Of a stretch of DNA of 64,000 nt, positions 27,925 to 38,050 are shown piece by piece. Origin of the DNA: Thermohalobaculum sp039513195 (GTDB lineage Bacteria; Pseudomonadota; Alphaproteobacteria; Rhodobacterales; Rhodobacteraceae); contig JBCCRM010000012.1 in the NCBI GenBank assembly GCA_039513195.1, forward strand, positions 62,001 to 126,000. The letters run 5' to 3'. Positions within the stretch are counted from its first letter, which is position 1. Each line of letters begins with the position of its first letter. Below the pieces are notes generated by a model, which saw only the letters and a program-made list of their open reading frames with translations, made no database searches and was not told the DNA's origin. Position numbers and translations under genes: made by a program.

Positions 27925-29556
27925 TCAGGTGATGACATCGGGGGCACACCGCCCCGTCCGCTGGGCAATGCCGGCGAGGGCCTCTGCAGCGGCAATCACG
28001 TCGGCCAGCGCTGCCTGGGGGTCAAGTCCGTGGCGCGCAGGGTCACCCTCGAACCGCTCCATGTAAACACGCAGCGTCGCGCCCACCGTCCCGGTGCCGG
28101 AGAGGCGGAAGACCACGCGCGCATCCTCGGCAAAGCCGATGCGGATGCCCTGCTTTGCCGCGGTGGAGCCGTCGACAGGGTCGGTATAGGCGAAGTCGTC
28201 GGCGCTCGCGACCGTCAGCCCGCCGATCTTGGTGCCCGGCAGTGTCGGAAGCTGCGCGCGGAGCGCTTCCATAAGCCCCTCTGCCGCAGGCTTGTCGACG
28301 CCCTCATAGTCATGGCGGGAGTAATAGTCGCGCCCGAACTCCGCCCAGTGCTGGGCCAGGATCTCCGCCACCGACTGCTTGCGCACGGCCAAGATGTTGA
28401 GCCAGAGGAGCACGGCCCAGAGCCCGTCTTTCTCCCGCACATGGTTAGAGCCGGTGCCGGCACTCTCCTCGCCGCACAAGGTCGCCATCCCGGCATCGAG
28501 GAGCGTGCCGAAGAACTTCCAGCCGGTCGGCGTCTCGAACCCTTGGAAACCCCGCGCAGCGGCCACCCGCCTGGCGGCCCCGCTGGTCGGCATCGACCAG
28601 GCGACCCCCGCGAGGCCCGCGGCGTAGCCGGGCGCCAGATGCGCATTGGCAGCAAGGACCGCGAGGCTGTCCGACGGGGTCACATAAGCGCCGCGGCCGA
28701 TGATCATGTTGCGGTCGCCATCCCCGTCCGAGGCGGCGGCGAAATCCGGCGCCCCGTCGCCCATCATCAGGTCCATCAGATGTTTGGCATAGGTCGGGTT
28801 CGGGTCCGGGTGCCCCCCGCCGAAATCGGGGGACGGCACAGCGTTCATCACCGTCCCGGCGGGGGCGCCGAGCGTCTCGCCCAGGATCTTCGCCGCATAG
28901 GGCCCGGTGACCGCATGCATCGCATCGAACCGCATGGCAAAGCCGGAGGCGAAAAGCGACCGGATCGCATCGAAATCGAAGAGGCGGCCCATCAAGTCGG
29001 CGTAGTCGGCGACCGGATCGATCACCTCGACCACCATGCCGCCCAACATCGTCTCGCCCTGGCGGTCCAGGTCCACCGGCCCGGCATCCAGGGTCTTGTA
29101 TTCCGGGATCTCCAGGCTGCGGGCGTGGATCGCTGCGGTGATTTTCTCCGGCGCCGGGCCGCCATTGGCGGCATTGTACTTGATGCCAAAATCGGCGTTG
29201 GGACCGCCAGGATTGTGGCTCGCCGACAGGATCAGGCCGCCATCGGTACCGCGCGCGCGGATCACGGCCGATGCGGCCGGGGTCGAGAGGATCCCGCTCT
29301 GACCGACCAACACCCGGGCCGCGCCATTTGCGGCGGCCATAGCCAGGATGGTCTGGATGGCGCGATCGTTGAAGTACCGCCCGTCGCCGCCCAGGGTCAG
29401 GGTCTTGCCCGCAACTCCGCCGACTGCGTCGAACACGGACTGGACGAAATTCTCCAGATAGCCCGGCTCCATGAAGACCTTGGTCTTAGCTCGCAGGCCG
29501 GATGTGCCGGGCTTTTGCCCCTCGATCGGACGGGTGGCGACGGTCGTGACGGTCAT
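27925..29556 (-). CDS. pgm: phosphoglucomutase
   Basis: A 543-residue alpha-D-glucose phosphate-specific phosphoglucomutase, interconverting glucose-1- and glucose-6-phosphate. The phosphoserine loop is ILSASHNPGGPN, the metal-binding loop is SDGDGDRN, and sugar specificity is set around CGEESAGTGSNH. The C-terminal phosphate-binding motif FRLSGTGTVGATLRVY is intact. It connects glycogen synthesis (GlgC) and breakdown (GlgP) with glycolysis. It is separated from glgX by 123 bp, enough for its own promoter. Confidence 0.94.
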   Translation of the reverse strand: MTVTTVATRPIEGQKPGTSGLRAKTKVFMEPGYLENFVQSVFDAVGGVAGKTLTLGGDGRYFNDRAIQTILAMAAANGAARVLVGQSGILSTPAASAVIRARGTDGGLILSASHNPGGPNADFGIKYNAANGGPAPEKITAAIHARSLEIPEYKTLDAGPVDLDRQGETMLGGMVVEVIDPVADYADLMGRLFDFDAIRSLFASGFAMRFDAMHAVTGPYAAKILGETLGAPAGTVMNAVPSPDFGGGHPDPNPTYAKHLMDLMMGDGAPDFAAASDGDGDRNMIIGRGAYVTPSDSLAVLAANAHLAPGYAAGLAGVAWSMPTSGAARRVAAARGFQGFETPTGWKFFGTLLDAGMATLCGEESAGTGSNHVREKDGLWAVLLWLNILAVRKQSVAEILAQHWAEFGRDYYSRHDYEGVDKPAAEGLMEALRAQLPTLPGTKIGGLTVASADDFAYTDPVDGSTAAKQGIRIGFAEDARVVFRLSGTGTVGATLRVYMERFEGDPARHGLDPQAALADVIAAAEALAGIAQRTGRCAPDVIT

Positions 29557-29679
29557 GCGGTCCCTCCTTCAAAGCGGCACGGGCATCGGCGGACGGCCCC
29601 CCCGAAGCACCCGCTTTCCGTGCAGCGTTTTTGTGGCCTCAACCGGGCGAGAATCGTGCCGCGCAGCGGCCAAACTCGC

Positions 29680-31776
29680 TCATTGCAGGCTTTCCTGAAC
29701 GAAAACTGTGACACTTGCTGCCGCGATCGCGCCGTCAGGCGAAAGCGGTTGCGGCGCCGCTGTCGGATCGGTGGTGTCGAGGACGCGCATCCAGCGGCGC
29801 CCCTCGGCCGGGCTCGGCAAGTGGAGCGACAGCGCATCGGCACCCCGATTGACGGCAACCGCGACCGGGTTTGGGTCCGGCAAGGCCGCATCGGCCGCGC
29901 CGCGCAGGATCAAGACCAGCGCGTCGGGGCCGCCCCCCGGCCAATCCGGCGGGCCACCATCGGGCGCTTGCCAAGCCACATCGGGCGCCCCATCCGCCCT
30001 GGTCGATCCGTGCAGGAAGCCAGGCTGGCGCAGCACAGGCAGCTGGCCGCGCAAGGCAGTCAGCCGCCGCAGGAAGGATAGCAGCGCAGCATCGCCCCAT
30101 TGCCAAGCGATCCAACCGATCTCGTTGTCCTGGCAATAGGCATTGTTGTTCCCGGCCTGGGACTTGCCGATCTCGTCCCCAGCCAGCAGCATCGGCGTGC
30201 CCTGGCTCAGCATCAGGGTTGCCAGCAGATTGCGCCGCCTCAGACCCCGGGCCGCGAGGATCGCTGGGTCGTCGGTCGGCCCCTCCGCGCCCAGATTGTC
30301 GGAAAGGTTGTGGCCGTGGCCGTCCCGGTTCCCCTCGCCATTCGCCTGATTGTGTTTCTCCGCATAGGCGGTCAGGTCGGCCAGCGTGAACCCGTCATGG
30401 GCGGTGATGAAATTGATCGAGGACCAGGCCGGCCGGCCGTCTTTGTCAAAGAGATCCGCGGTGCCGAGCAGCGCGTCCGCCAGCAGCCGCCCCGCGCCGG
30501 CCTCTCCCGCCCAAAAGCCGCGCACCGTATCGCGGTAGCGGTCGTTCCATTCGGCGATGCCCGCCGGGAACGCGCCGGTCGAGTGTCCCCCTGGTCCAAT
30601 ATCCCAGGGCTCGACGATCAGCTTCACGCCGGACAGCACCGGATCTTGGCGCAGCGCCGAGAGGAACCGGCCCTGCATCTCGACGCCGCCCTCCTCTCGC
30701 GCCAAGGCCGGGGCGAGGTCGAAGCGGAACCCGTCGACACCCATCACCTCGACCCACCATCGCAGGCTGTCGAGGATCAGGCGCATCACGAAGGGATGCG
30801 CGGCATTGACCGTGTTGCCGCAACCCGTGTCGTTCACATAAGCCTGCGGTGCATCGGGTATCAGGCGGTAATAACTGGCGTTGTCGAGCCCGCGAAAGGA
30901 CAGCGTCGGGCCTGCCACATCGCTCTCAGCGGTGTGGTTGTAGACAACGTCGAGGATCACCTCGATCCCCGCAGCGTGCAGCCGGCGGATCGTCTCTCGC
31001 AGCCCGGCAGGGCCGTTTGGGCCCAGATACCGGCTTTCCGGCATGAAGAAGCCGAAGGAGTTGTAGCCCCAATAGTTGCTCAGGCCCCGGTCGAGAAGCG
31101 CCGGCTCGTCGGCGAAGGCGTGGATCGGCAACAGCTCCACCGCCGTGATGCCGAGGCGTCGGAGATGCTCGATCACCTTCGGGACGCCCAGCGCCTCGTA
31201 GGTGCCGCGAAGCGCGTCGGGCATCCCGGGCCAGAGCTGGGTCAGGCCCTTCACATGCGCCTCGTAGATCACCGTGCGCTCCCACGGCGTGTTTGGCCGC
31301 TCCGCCGGATCCACCTTCCGGTCGGGGGAAAGAGCCACACATTTGGGCATCAGGGATGCGCTGTCTTCCGGGTCTGGGCTGAGCGGGTCGCCCGCCAAGT
31401 CGCCGCGCAGGCCGGGGTGCCAAGCGACAGGGCCACTGAGCGCCCGGGCATAGGGATCCAAGAGCAGCTTCGCCGGGTTGAACCGGTGCCCCAGTTTCGG
31501 CGCGAAGGGGCCGTAGACCCGCAGTCCGTATAGCCCGCCGGGCCCAAGATCGGGGGTTAGCCCATGCCAGACCGATCCGGTGCGCTCCGGCAAAGGCGCC
31601 CGCGCGGTCTCGGTGACGCCATCGGGCGCGAAGAGGCAGAGCTCCACCGCCTCCGCATGCTGCGAGAAGACGGCGATATTCGCCCCCTCAGGCCCCAGCG
31701 TTACTCCCATGGGGTTGGGCCTGCTCTGCCCCGCAAACCACGTGAGGTCGGAGGAAACGGCGTCGCGGTCTTTCAT
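29680..31776 (-). CDS. glgX: glycogen debranching enzyme GlgX
   Basis: A 698-residue GH13 isoamylase-type enzyme. It has an N-terminal CBM48 beta-sandwich (PMGVTLGPEGANIAVFSQHAEAVELCLF), then a TIM barrel with DGFRFDLAPAL (nucleophile Asp), LIVEPWDIG (acid Glu) and FITAHDGFTLADLTAY (third acid). It cleaves alpha-1,6 branches left after phosphorylase action. I choose the ATG at 31776, which overlaps the glgA stop (ATGA). The frame is open to 31911, but the extension is not protein-like. Confidence 0.93.
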   Translation of the reverse strand: MKDRDAVSSDLTWFAGQSRPNPMGVTLGPEGANIAVFSQHAEAVELCLFAPDGVTETARAPLPERTGSVWHGLTPDLGPGGLYGLRVYGPFAPKLGHRFNPAKLLLDPYARALSGPVAWHPGLRGDLAGDPLSPDPEDSASLMPKCVALSPDRKVDPAERPNTPWERTVIYEAHVKGLTQLWPGMPDALRGTYEALGVPKVIEHLRRLGITAVELLPIHAFADEPALLDRGLSNYWGYNSFGFFMPESRYLGPNGPAGLRETIRRLHAAGIEVILDVVYNHTAESDVAGPTLSFRGLDNASYYRLIPDAPQAYVNDTGCGNTVNAAHPFVMRLILDSLRWWVEVMGVDGFRFDLAPALAREEGGVEMQGRFLSALRQDPVLSGVKLIVEPWDIGPGGHSTGAFPAGIAEWNDRYRDTVRGFWAGEAGAGRLLADALLGTADLFDKDGRPAWSSINFITAHDGFTLADLTAYAEKHNQANGEGNRDGHGHNLSDNLGAEGPTDDPAILAARGLRRRNLLATLMLSQGTPMLLAGDEIGKSQAGNNNAYCQDNEIGWIAWQWGDAALLSFLRRLTALRGQLPVLRQPGFLHGSTRADGAPDVAWQAPDGGPPDWPGGGPDALVLILRGAADAALPDPNPVAVAVNRGADALSLHLPSPAEGRRWMRVLDTTDPTAAPQPLSPDGAIAAASVTVFVQESLQ

Positions 31777-33221
31777 AGCTCTGCGGTGCCTTTGACCAAG
31801 TCCTGGTAGAGCGCGCGATAGGCCAGCGCCGCCTCGTCCCACCCGACGGGCTGCCGCATAGCGCTCACCATCATCCGCTGCCACAACGCTCGGTCGGCAT
31901 AGGCGGCGCAAACTCGGTCGATCACGGCGCGGAGCGGCTCCTGCTCCACCGGCGCGAATTGGAACCCGGTCGCCACGCCCGCACGGATGGCGGCGGGATT
32001 GGCATCGATGATCGTGTCCGCCAATCCGCCCGTGCGCCCCACCACAGGTAAGGTTCCGTAGCGCAGGCCATAAAGCTGCGTCAGTCCACAGGGCTCGAAC
32101 CGCGACGGCACCACGATCGCATCGGACCCCGCCTGCAGCAAATGCGCCAATTCCTCGTCATAGCCGATCTCGACCCCGATCCGGCCAGGATGCTGGGCAG
32201 CCGCGGCGGCAAAGCCTTCCTCCAGCACCTTGTCGCCGGAACCGAGCACGGCCAGCCGCGCTCCGGTCTCGACCAGATGCGGCAGCACCTGCAGAAGGAT
32301 GTCGAGCCCCTTTTGCTCGGTCAGCCTGCTGATCACGCAGAACAGCGGGCGATCCTCGGACAGCTCCAAGCCATAGCGCTCGGCCAAAGCCTTGCGGTTC
32401 TTTGTCTTGCCGGTCCGGTTCGACACGGAGTAGATCGCCGGCAGCGCCGCGTCGGTTCCGGGATCCCAGATCTCCAGATCGGCGCCGTTCAGAATGCCAA
32501 CCAAATCGCGACGCCGATGGCGCAGCATCCCCTCCAGCCCCATGCCGAATTCCGGCGTCATCAGCTCGCGGGCATAGGTCGGGCTGACCGTCGTGATCCG
32601 GTCGGCATAGGCGAGACCGCCCTTCAGAAAGCCGATCTGACCGTGAAACTCGATCCCCTCCGGATGGAAGCTCTCCGCCGGCAGGTGCAGCGCCGAAAGC
32701 GCCGTCGCTGGGAACAGGCCCTGAAAGGCGACATTGTGGATGGTAATCGCCGTCGGCGGTGAAGCACGGCCGGCATGGCGCAGATATACGGGCACCAGCC
32801 CGGCCTGCCAGTCATGGGCATGCACCGCGTCCGGAACCCACCCGCCGATCCCGTCCAGAGCCACGGCCGCGGCCGCCAGACCGAGCGCGGCAAAGCGCGA
32901 ATGGTTGTCCGCCCAGTCCGCGCCATCGGGGTCGGTATAGGGGTTGCCAGGCCGGTCGAAGAGGCCGGGCGCGTCGAGCAGGATCATCGACCGCTCGGCC
33001 ACCGTGCCGGTAATCAGCCGGGCGGAATAGCCGAAAACGTCGCCGATCTCCCGGCTCTCGGCACCCTCCAACCGGGCAGCTACGCCCGGATAGGCAGGCA
33101 TCATAATCCGGGCCTCGACCCCCGCAGAGCCGAGCGCACGCGGCAGGCTCCAGACGACGTCCGCGAGCCCCCCTGTCTTTATCAGCGGCCCGCATTCCGA
33201 GGCCACGAACAGAACCCGCAC
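31773..33221 (-). CDS. glgA: glycogen synthase
   Basis: A 482-residue GT5 glycogen synthase using ADP-glucose. The N-terminal ADP-glucose motif is PLIKTGGLADVVWSLP. The C-terminal domain has the acceptor/phosphate contacts PSRFEPCGLTQLYGLRYGTLPVV-type block (shortened here) and RTGGLADTI. It lies 23 bp after glgC and overlaps glgX by 4 bp, so the three are one operon. Confidence 0.95.
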   Translation of the reverse strand: MRVLFVASECGPLIKTGGLADVVWSLPRALGSAGVEARIMMPAYPGVAARLEGAESREIGDVFGYSARLITGTVAERSMILLDAPGLFDRPGNPYTDPDGADWADNHSRFAALGLAAAAVALDGIGGWVPDAVHAHDWQAGLVPVYLRHAGRASPPTAITIHNVAFQGLFPATALSALHLPAESFHPEGIEFHGQIGFLKGGLAYADRITTVSPTYARELMTPEFGMGLEGMLRHRRRDLVGILNGADLEIWDPGTDAALPAIYSVSNRTGKTKNRKALAERYGLELSEDRPLFCVISRLTEQKGLDILLQVLPHLVETGARLAVLGSGDKVLEEGFAAAAAQHPGRIGVEIGYDEELAHLLQAGSDAIVVPSRFEPCGLTQLYGLRYGTLPVVGRTGGLADTIIDANPAAIRAGVATGFQFAPVEQEPLRAVIDRVCAAYADRALWQRMMVSAMRQPVGWDEAALAYRALYQDLVKGTAEL

Positions 33222-33244
33222 GACGCCCTACCCCTCCGCACCCA

Positions 33245-34519
33245 TCACTGCGTGAGAGCGTCTACCATAGCTTGTGTGACCAAAGTCACCCCATTCTCGG
33301 TGACCCGGAAATGCTTTGCATCCTCTTCCGGGTCCTCGCCGATCACCATCCCGGCCGGGATCTCGACACCGCGGTCCAGCACCACCTTGCTCAGCCGCGC
33401 AGATCTGTTGATCCTCACATCCGGCAGAGCGACCACTTCCTCCAACTCGCTAAAGGAATGGCATTCGGTCCGCGTGAACAGCACCGAATTGTGGACATGA
33501 CTGCCCGAGACGATGCACCCGCCTGAGATCAGCGAGCTGACAGCCGAGCCGCGGCGGTTGTCCTGGTCGTGGATGAATTTCGCCGGCGGCGTCAGCTCGG
33601 AATAGGTCCAGATCGGCCATTCATGGCTGTAGATATCGAGCTCTGGCTCATAGGCGGTCAGGTCGAGATTGGCGCGCCAAAAACTCTCCACGGTGCCGAC
33701 ATCGCGCCAATAGGGCCGCGTCTCGGTGCCGGTCAGAACACAGCTTTCCGAAAAGGAGTGTGCCATCGCCGTCCCTTGCCGGACCAGCGCAGGGATGATG
33801 TTCCGGCCGAAATCATGCTCAGACGCCGCATCGGCAGCATCGGCGCGGAGCCGGTCGAACAGGAATGCGGTGTCGAACACATAGATACCCATCGAGGCGA
33901 GGGCGGTGTCCGGCCTTCCCGGCATTGCTGGCGGATCGGCGGGCTTTTCGACGAAGTCCAGGATCCGGCGGCTTGCGTCGGTGTGCATCACGCCAAAGCC
34001 CGAGGCCTCTATACGCGGCACCTCGATGCAGCCAACAGTCACCTCGGCGCCCGTGTCGATGTGCTGCGCCAGCATCTTTTCATAGTCCATCTTGTAGATG
34101 TGATCGCCGGCGAGGATCAGGATGTAGCGCGGCGCGTAGCTTTCGATGATGTCGATGTTTTGGGTCACGGCATCGGCGGTGCCAAGATACCAGGACCGCT
34201 CGTCGACACGCTGCGAGGCCGGGAGAATGTCGAGCATCTCGTTGCGGTCGGCGCGAAAGAAGTTCCAGCCGCGCTGCAGATGCCGGATCAGGCTATGCGC
34301 CTTGTATTGAGTGGCGACGCCGATGCGTCGGATCCCGGAATTGACGGCATTCGACAGGGCATAATCGATGATCCGCTGCTTTCCACCGAAGTAGACCGCG
34401 GGTTTGGCGCGCGTCGCCGTCAACTCTTTTAGGCGGCTGCCTCGCCCCCCGGCGAGCACGAAGGCCATGGCTTGTCGGCCAAGATTTCCCTTCTCCAGCG
34501 ATCGCGTCTCCAAAGCCAT
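33245..34519 (-). CDS. glgC: glucose-1-phosphate adenylyltransferase
   Basis: A 424-residue ADP-glucose pyrophosphorylase, the first committed step of glycogen synthesis. The N-terminal nucleotide loop AFVLAGGRGSRLKELT is followed by RAKPAVYFGGKQRIIDYALSN-type sequence. A left-handed beta-helix domain (LISGGCIVSGSHVHNSVLFT) forms the C-terminus. The ATG at 34519 gives the usual length and lies directly after a GGGGGGAG run. A long upstream open frame to 34987 is out of family and overlaps the divergent channel gene. Confidence 0.94.
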   Translation of the reverse strand: MALETRSLEKGNLGRQAMAFVLAGGRGSRLKELTATRAKPAVYFGGKQRIIDYALSNAVNSGIRRIGVATQYKAHSLIRHLQRGWNFFRADRNEMLDILPASQRVDERSWYLGTADAVTQNIDIIESYAPRYILILAGDHIYKMDYEKMLAQHIDTGAEVTVGCIEVPRIEASGFGVMHTDASRRILDFVEKPADPPAMPGRPDTALASMGIYVFDTAFLFDRLRADAADAASEHDFGRNIIPALVRQGTAMAHSFSESCVLTGTETRPYWRDVGTVESFWRANLDLTAYEPELDIYSHEWPIWTYSELTPPAKFIHDQDNRRGSAVSSLISGGCIVSGSHVHNSVLFTRTECHSFSELEEVVALPDVRINRSARLSKVVLDRGVEIPAGMVIGEDPEEDAKHFRVTENGVTLVTQAMVDALTQ

Positions 34520-34873
34520 CCTCCCCCCGTGCCGTGCGCTCTGCGGCGCATGGCAGAGGATGTCGCACTGGGGCCAGATCGCAACAGAGATCGTGGGAAA
34601 ACCGCGGATGCGACCGGCGAAAACCTTGCAGCGGGTGGTGCTGCGCCGGATTGAGTGCCGGTGCACTCCGAATAGGACCGTTTTGGCGCCGCCGGACAGG
34701 TCTCTTCTTCCGACTGCAGCGGGCCGAGCGCATGGCGCCACCAGCACCTTTGTGGCCCCAGACCGCTCTCCGGGCCGTCGGACCGAACCATGGAAGGGTG
34801 ACGCAGCGGCTCTGCAGGGTTTAAGCTCCCGCCGAAAGCTCAAGCCGGGCGCCATGGACGCCAGCAGACGAGA
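34520..34873. other. divergent intergenic region glgC/mscS
   Basis: It should hold the promoters of the glg operon (minus) and the channel gene (plus). Frames crossing it are extensions of neighbouring genes without protein-like content. I see no distinct operator or hairpin. Confidence 0.5.
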
Positions 34874-37153
34874 ATGCGACGAAACCGAAACGTGCCCAGC
34901 GCCAAATCGTTCCCAGTTCTGCTCTGGACCCTGTTGGCCGTTGTGCTGGTAGATCTTGCGGTCATAGCCGGGCCGGCAGCGGCCCAAACCCCCGCCTCTC
35001 AGGTGATCAAGGAGCAGACGGCGACGGCGCCGAGCCTACCCGAGGCCCTGTCGCCAGAACTGATCGACGGCTTCTTGGCGCGCCTGACGGATGCCGAGAT
35101 CCGCGCCGTCCTAAAGGACGAATTGGACCGCCAGGCGGCGGTTCGGGCGGCGGCCGACGACAACCGGGTCAGCGAGTTCACCCGTACGGTGGAACGGCTC
35201 GAGACCATGCGCGCCCGCATCGCCGAGCGTGGCGAGAGATGGGCGGTGGCGCTGGGCTCGCTCGGCGACCGGCGCGACAGGGTCGTCGAGCGGCTTGGGC
35301 TCGCCAGCGCCGGCCTTTGGGGCATGCTTGCCGCGGCCATCGCCGTTGCCGCCACGGGGCTCGGCGCTGCGTTCTTCGTAGGATGGTTGACGCGGCATTG
35401 GCGAGCTTGGCTGCAGGACCACTACGACGAGAACTACTGGGAAACGCTGCTGCGCGCGGCGGCGCTGCTGCTGCTCGAGTTGGCGCCGATCGGGGTTTTC
35501 GTGGCGGCGACCAATCTGTCTGGCATGGCGCTTGCGGCACCGCTCGGTCCGCTGACGGACTATCTGTGGATCTACCATGCAGGCGTCTCGGCGGGTTGGG
35601 CCTTCATCACTGTGGTGCGCCGGGTGTTCTCGCCCGACGCGCCGCATTTAAAGCTGAGCGCACTGGATTCGCAGGCCGGGACGGAGATTCTGGTCCTGAC
35701 CCGGCAGGTGGTGATCCTCGGCGTTGCCGGATGGCTCTTCGCGGGGCTGTTCCCTGTCATCGGCCTCGGCTTCCCGCCGGCTATGGTGACGGTCGCGGCC
35801 GCGGGGACGGTAGCGACGATACTTATGCTGGTCGCTATCCTTCGCTGCCGCAAAGACATCCAGTTCAGTATTGCGCGACTTTTGCCGGAAGGGGCTGGCG
35901 CCCGCACCGGCGGGCTGATCCTGACCGTGGGGGGCCCAGTGCTGGCAGCGGTCTATGTGCTGATCGCATATGTCTATTGGGTGTCGCAATGGCTCGAAAG
36001 CGGGACACAGCATCTGGTTGGGCCGGCGGGCACCCTGGTGGTGGTGCTGCTGTTGCCGATGCTCGACCGTTTGGGGCCGGAATTGGTGCGCAGCACGATC
36101 CGCGCCACCAGCCCATCTGCGCTGCGCTATCGGGCGGTCCTGTCCCAGGCTTTCCGAGTGATCCTCGGCATTGCGACGATCGGCGTCATCACCCGGCTTT
36201 GGGGTTTCGATATCTGGACGATCACGAAAGGCCCGGGCGCACCGCTCTGGGCCGGCGCCCTTTGGGACATTGCTTTTACGCTGCTGATCGCGCTCTTCGC
36301 CTGGCGGCTGATCCGCGCCGCCTTCTACCGCGATCGGCGCGGGGTCAGCGGCGAGGATGTCGAGGACAGCGCCGCAGACACCGCCGGCACAAGGCTCGAT
36401 ACGCTGGTGCCACTGGCGCGCAATGTGCTGCTCTTTATGCTCGGCATCGTGGTGGTGATGATCGTGCTCTCGGCCTTGGGGGTGGATATCGGCCCGCTCT
36501 TGGCCTCCGCAGGGATCGTCGGCATCGCAATCGGCTTCGGCGCGCAGACCCTGGTGCGGGACATCTTCTCCGGTGCGTTCTTCCTGATCGACGATGCCTT
36601 TCGGGTGGGCGAGTATATCGAGCTCGACCAAGACCTCCGCGGCGAGGTCGAGGCGATCACCATCCGCTCGCTACAGCTGCGCCACCATCGCGGGCCAGTG
36701 GTGACGGTGCCCTTCGGCGAGCTGAAATCGATCACCAACCACAACCGCGACTGGGTGATCTACAAGATGAATTTCCGGATGGAGCCGGAAACCGACCCGC
36801 AGCAGTTCAAGAAACTGGTGAAAGGCGTGGGCGCGGAGTTTCTGGCCCATGAGGTTCACGGTCCGAAATTCCTCGAGCCCCTGAAGAGCCAAGGCGTCTA
36901 TTACATAGACGATGACAGCGCGATGGTCTTCCGCGTGAAGTTCAAGTGCAGGCCCAGGGCGCAATTCGTCCTGCGCCGCGAGATCTATCACCGCCTGCGC
37001 CAGGTGTTTGCAGAGAATGGCTTAATCCTGGCCCGGCGCAAAGTGGAGGTTGTGAGCGGTGACGACAGCGGCGCCGCCGAAGCGGTGGCGAGCGGCGGCG
37101 GGGCCGCCGAGGCGATCGCGACGCCCCTGGCAGCCCGGCCCGCCGGCGCATGA
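34874..37153 (+). CDS. large MscS-family mechanosensitive channel
   Basis: A 759-residue inner-membrane protein with a signal peptide (VLVDLAVIAGPAAAQT, cleavage near 38). A periplasmic helical region (about 40-140) comes before many transmembrane segments. The MscS pore block sits at about 535-580: VDIGPLLASAGIVGIAIGFGAQ followed by TLVRDIFSGAFFLIDDAFRVGEYIEL. A beta domain and a cytosolic alpha/beta vestibule follow, with an Ala/Gly-rich tail. Such MscK/MscM-like channels open on membrane tension and release solutes during osmotic downshock. The start codon is ATG at 34874. It is transcribed away from the glg operon. Confidence 0.9.
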   Translation: MRRNRNVPSAKSFPVLLWTLLAVVLVDLAVIAGPAAAQTPASQVIKEQTATAPSLPEALSPELIDGFLARLTDAEIRAVLKDELDRQAAVRAAADDNRVSEFTRTVERLETMRARIAERGERWAVALGSLGDRRDRVVERLGLASAGLWGMLAAAIAVAATGLGAAFFVGWLTRHWRAWLQDHYDENYWETLLRAAALLLLELAPIGVFVAATNLSGMALAAPLGPLTDYLWIYHAGVSAGWAFITVVRRVFSPDAPHLKLSALDSQAGTEILVLTRQVVILGVAGWLFAGLFPVIGLGFPPAMVTVAAAGTVATILMLVAILRCRKDIQFSIARLLPEGAGARTGGLILTVGGPVLAAVYVLIAYVYWVSQWLESGTQHLVGPAGTLVVVLLLPMLDRLGPELVRSTIRATSPSALRYRAVLSQAFRVILGIATIGVITRLWGFDIWTITKGPGAPLWAGALWDIAFTLLIALFAWRLIRAAFYRDRRGVSGEDVEDSAADTAGTRLDTLVPLARNVLLFMLGIVVVMIVLSALGVDIGPLLASAGIVGIAIGFGAQTLVRDIFSGAFFLIDDAFRVGEYIELDQDLRGEVEAITIRSLQLRHHRGPVVTVPFGELKSITNHNRDWVIYKMNFRMEPETDPQQFKKLVKGVGAEFLAHEVHGPKFLEPLKSQGVYYIDDDSAMVFRVKFKCRPRAQFVLRREIYHRLRQVFAENGLILARRKVEVVSGDDSGAAEAVASGGGAAEAIATPLAARPAGA

Positions 37154-37216
37154 TCGATCCGAACGCACCGACGATCCGCTTGTCCGGTCAGAGAGCCGTA
37201 GGCGCAAGAGTTCCGC

Positions 37217-37237
37217 CTCGGGGCCTGCGGCCCCGAG
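37217..37237 (+). terminator. hairpin after the mscS-type gene
   Basis: CTCGGGGCC-tgc-GGCCCCGAG is a perfect 9-bp stem with a 3-base loop, 63 bp after the channel stop codon. There is no T-run, so termination would be Rho-assisted or weak. Confidence 0.55.
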
Positions 37238-37854
37238 CCGTCCGGGCCGCCGCGACCACCTCCTGGCTTGTGGCCGATGCTCCGCTCGCGGCGGAGACGA
37301 TGCGGCGGCGCCTGTGGCACGGGCGGCGAGCCCATCGAATCGACGCAACGCTATCGGAGGCGACGGCTGCGAAGTCGATTGGTCGTTGGGTTTGGCGGGG
37401 TGCGCCTGCCAGCATTAATCCGCAAATCCGACAGTGCCGACGCCGCGACAACCACCCGTTGCGGCGGGTCGCTTGCGGAAGGGCAGATGCCGAGATTCCG
37501 TCTTGCAAAGCGAGGAGCGGGCAAAGTACGGGGCACGGCAATGCCAACCCTGACGGTCCCACCCGAAATCCCGGCCCCTAGCGGAGATGATCCGGGCGAC
37601 CGGCGATCCTTGCGGCGAAAGGAAGATCGTCGTTCCCATGTCAGGTCAATTGAAAGCAGCCACCAAAAAGCGCAAGTCCTTCGCGCCGGCCAGGGTACTG
37701 CTCGGACAAGGGTCTCGGACCATGCCAACCGCGCTGCGCGTGCAGATGGTCCTCCGCGCAGCGAAGCCCTTCTTGGTGGCGGTCTCGGGCACGACCGCCT
37801 CGGCGGTCTTCTCAGCCAATCCTTCCAGCACCGCGGGTCCGGTACCGGGCGCCC

Positions 37855-37888
37855 GCTGGGTCCGGACTGTTTACAGGCCGGACCCAGC
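37855..37888. repeat. perfect 11-bp inverted repeat
   Basis: GCTGGGTCCGG at 37855-37865 and CCGGACCCAGC at 37878-37888 enclose a 12-base loop. It lies within the gene-free stretch upstream of copy B of the dispersed repeat and is not adjacent to any gene end. Confidence 0.6.
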
Positions 37889-37957
37889 CCATGTATCGAC
37901 CCATCGAGGGCCGAAGGCCCGCGATTCCGCAAAGCTCGGATCGTGCCCCCTCGACTT

Positions 37958-38050
37958 AAAGCACTTTCCGACCCGATTGCATCGGTCGTCGTACTCTAAG
38001 GTGTTGCTACGGAGCATTTTCGCGACAGCAATCTGAATCAGATCGGCTGT
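37958..38050 (+). repeat. 93-bp dispersed intergenic repeat, copy B
   Basis: The counterpart of 4561-4653 in opposite orientation, aligned without gaps. Conserved blocks are CTTTCCGACCCGATTGCATC, CTCTAAGGT and GCATTTTCGCGA, with an imperfect CAATCTGA/TCAGATCG pair at the right end. It ends 8 bp before the stop codon of the convergent permease gene. Confidence 0.85.

Noticed and set aside
37587..38036. Plus-strand open frame of 149 codons
   Set aside because: Its end is the translated dispersed repeat and the rest lacks protein-like features. Similar frames arise from the repeat at 4561-4653.
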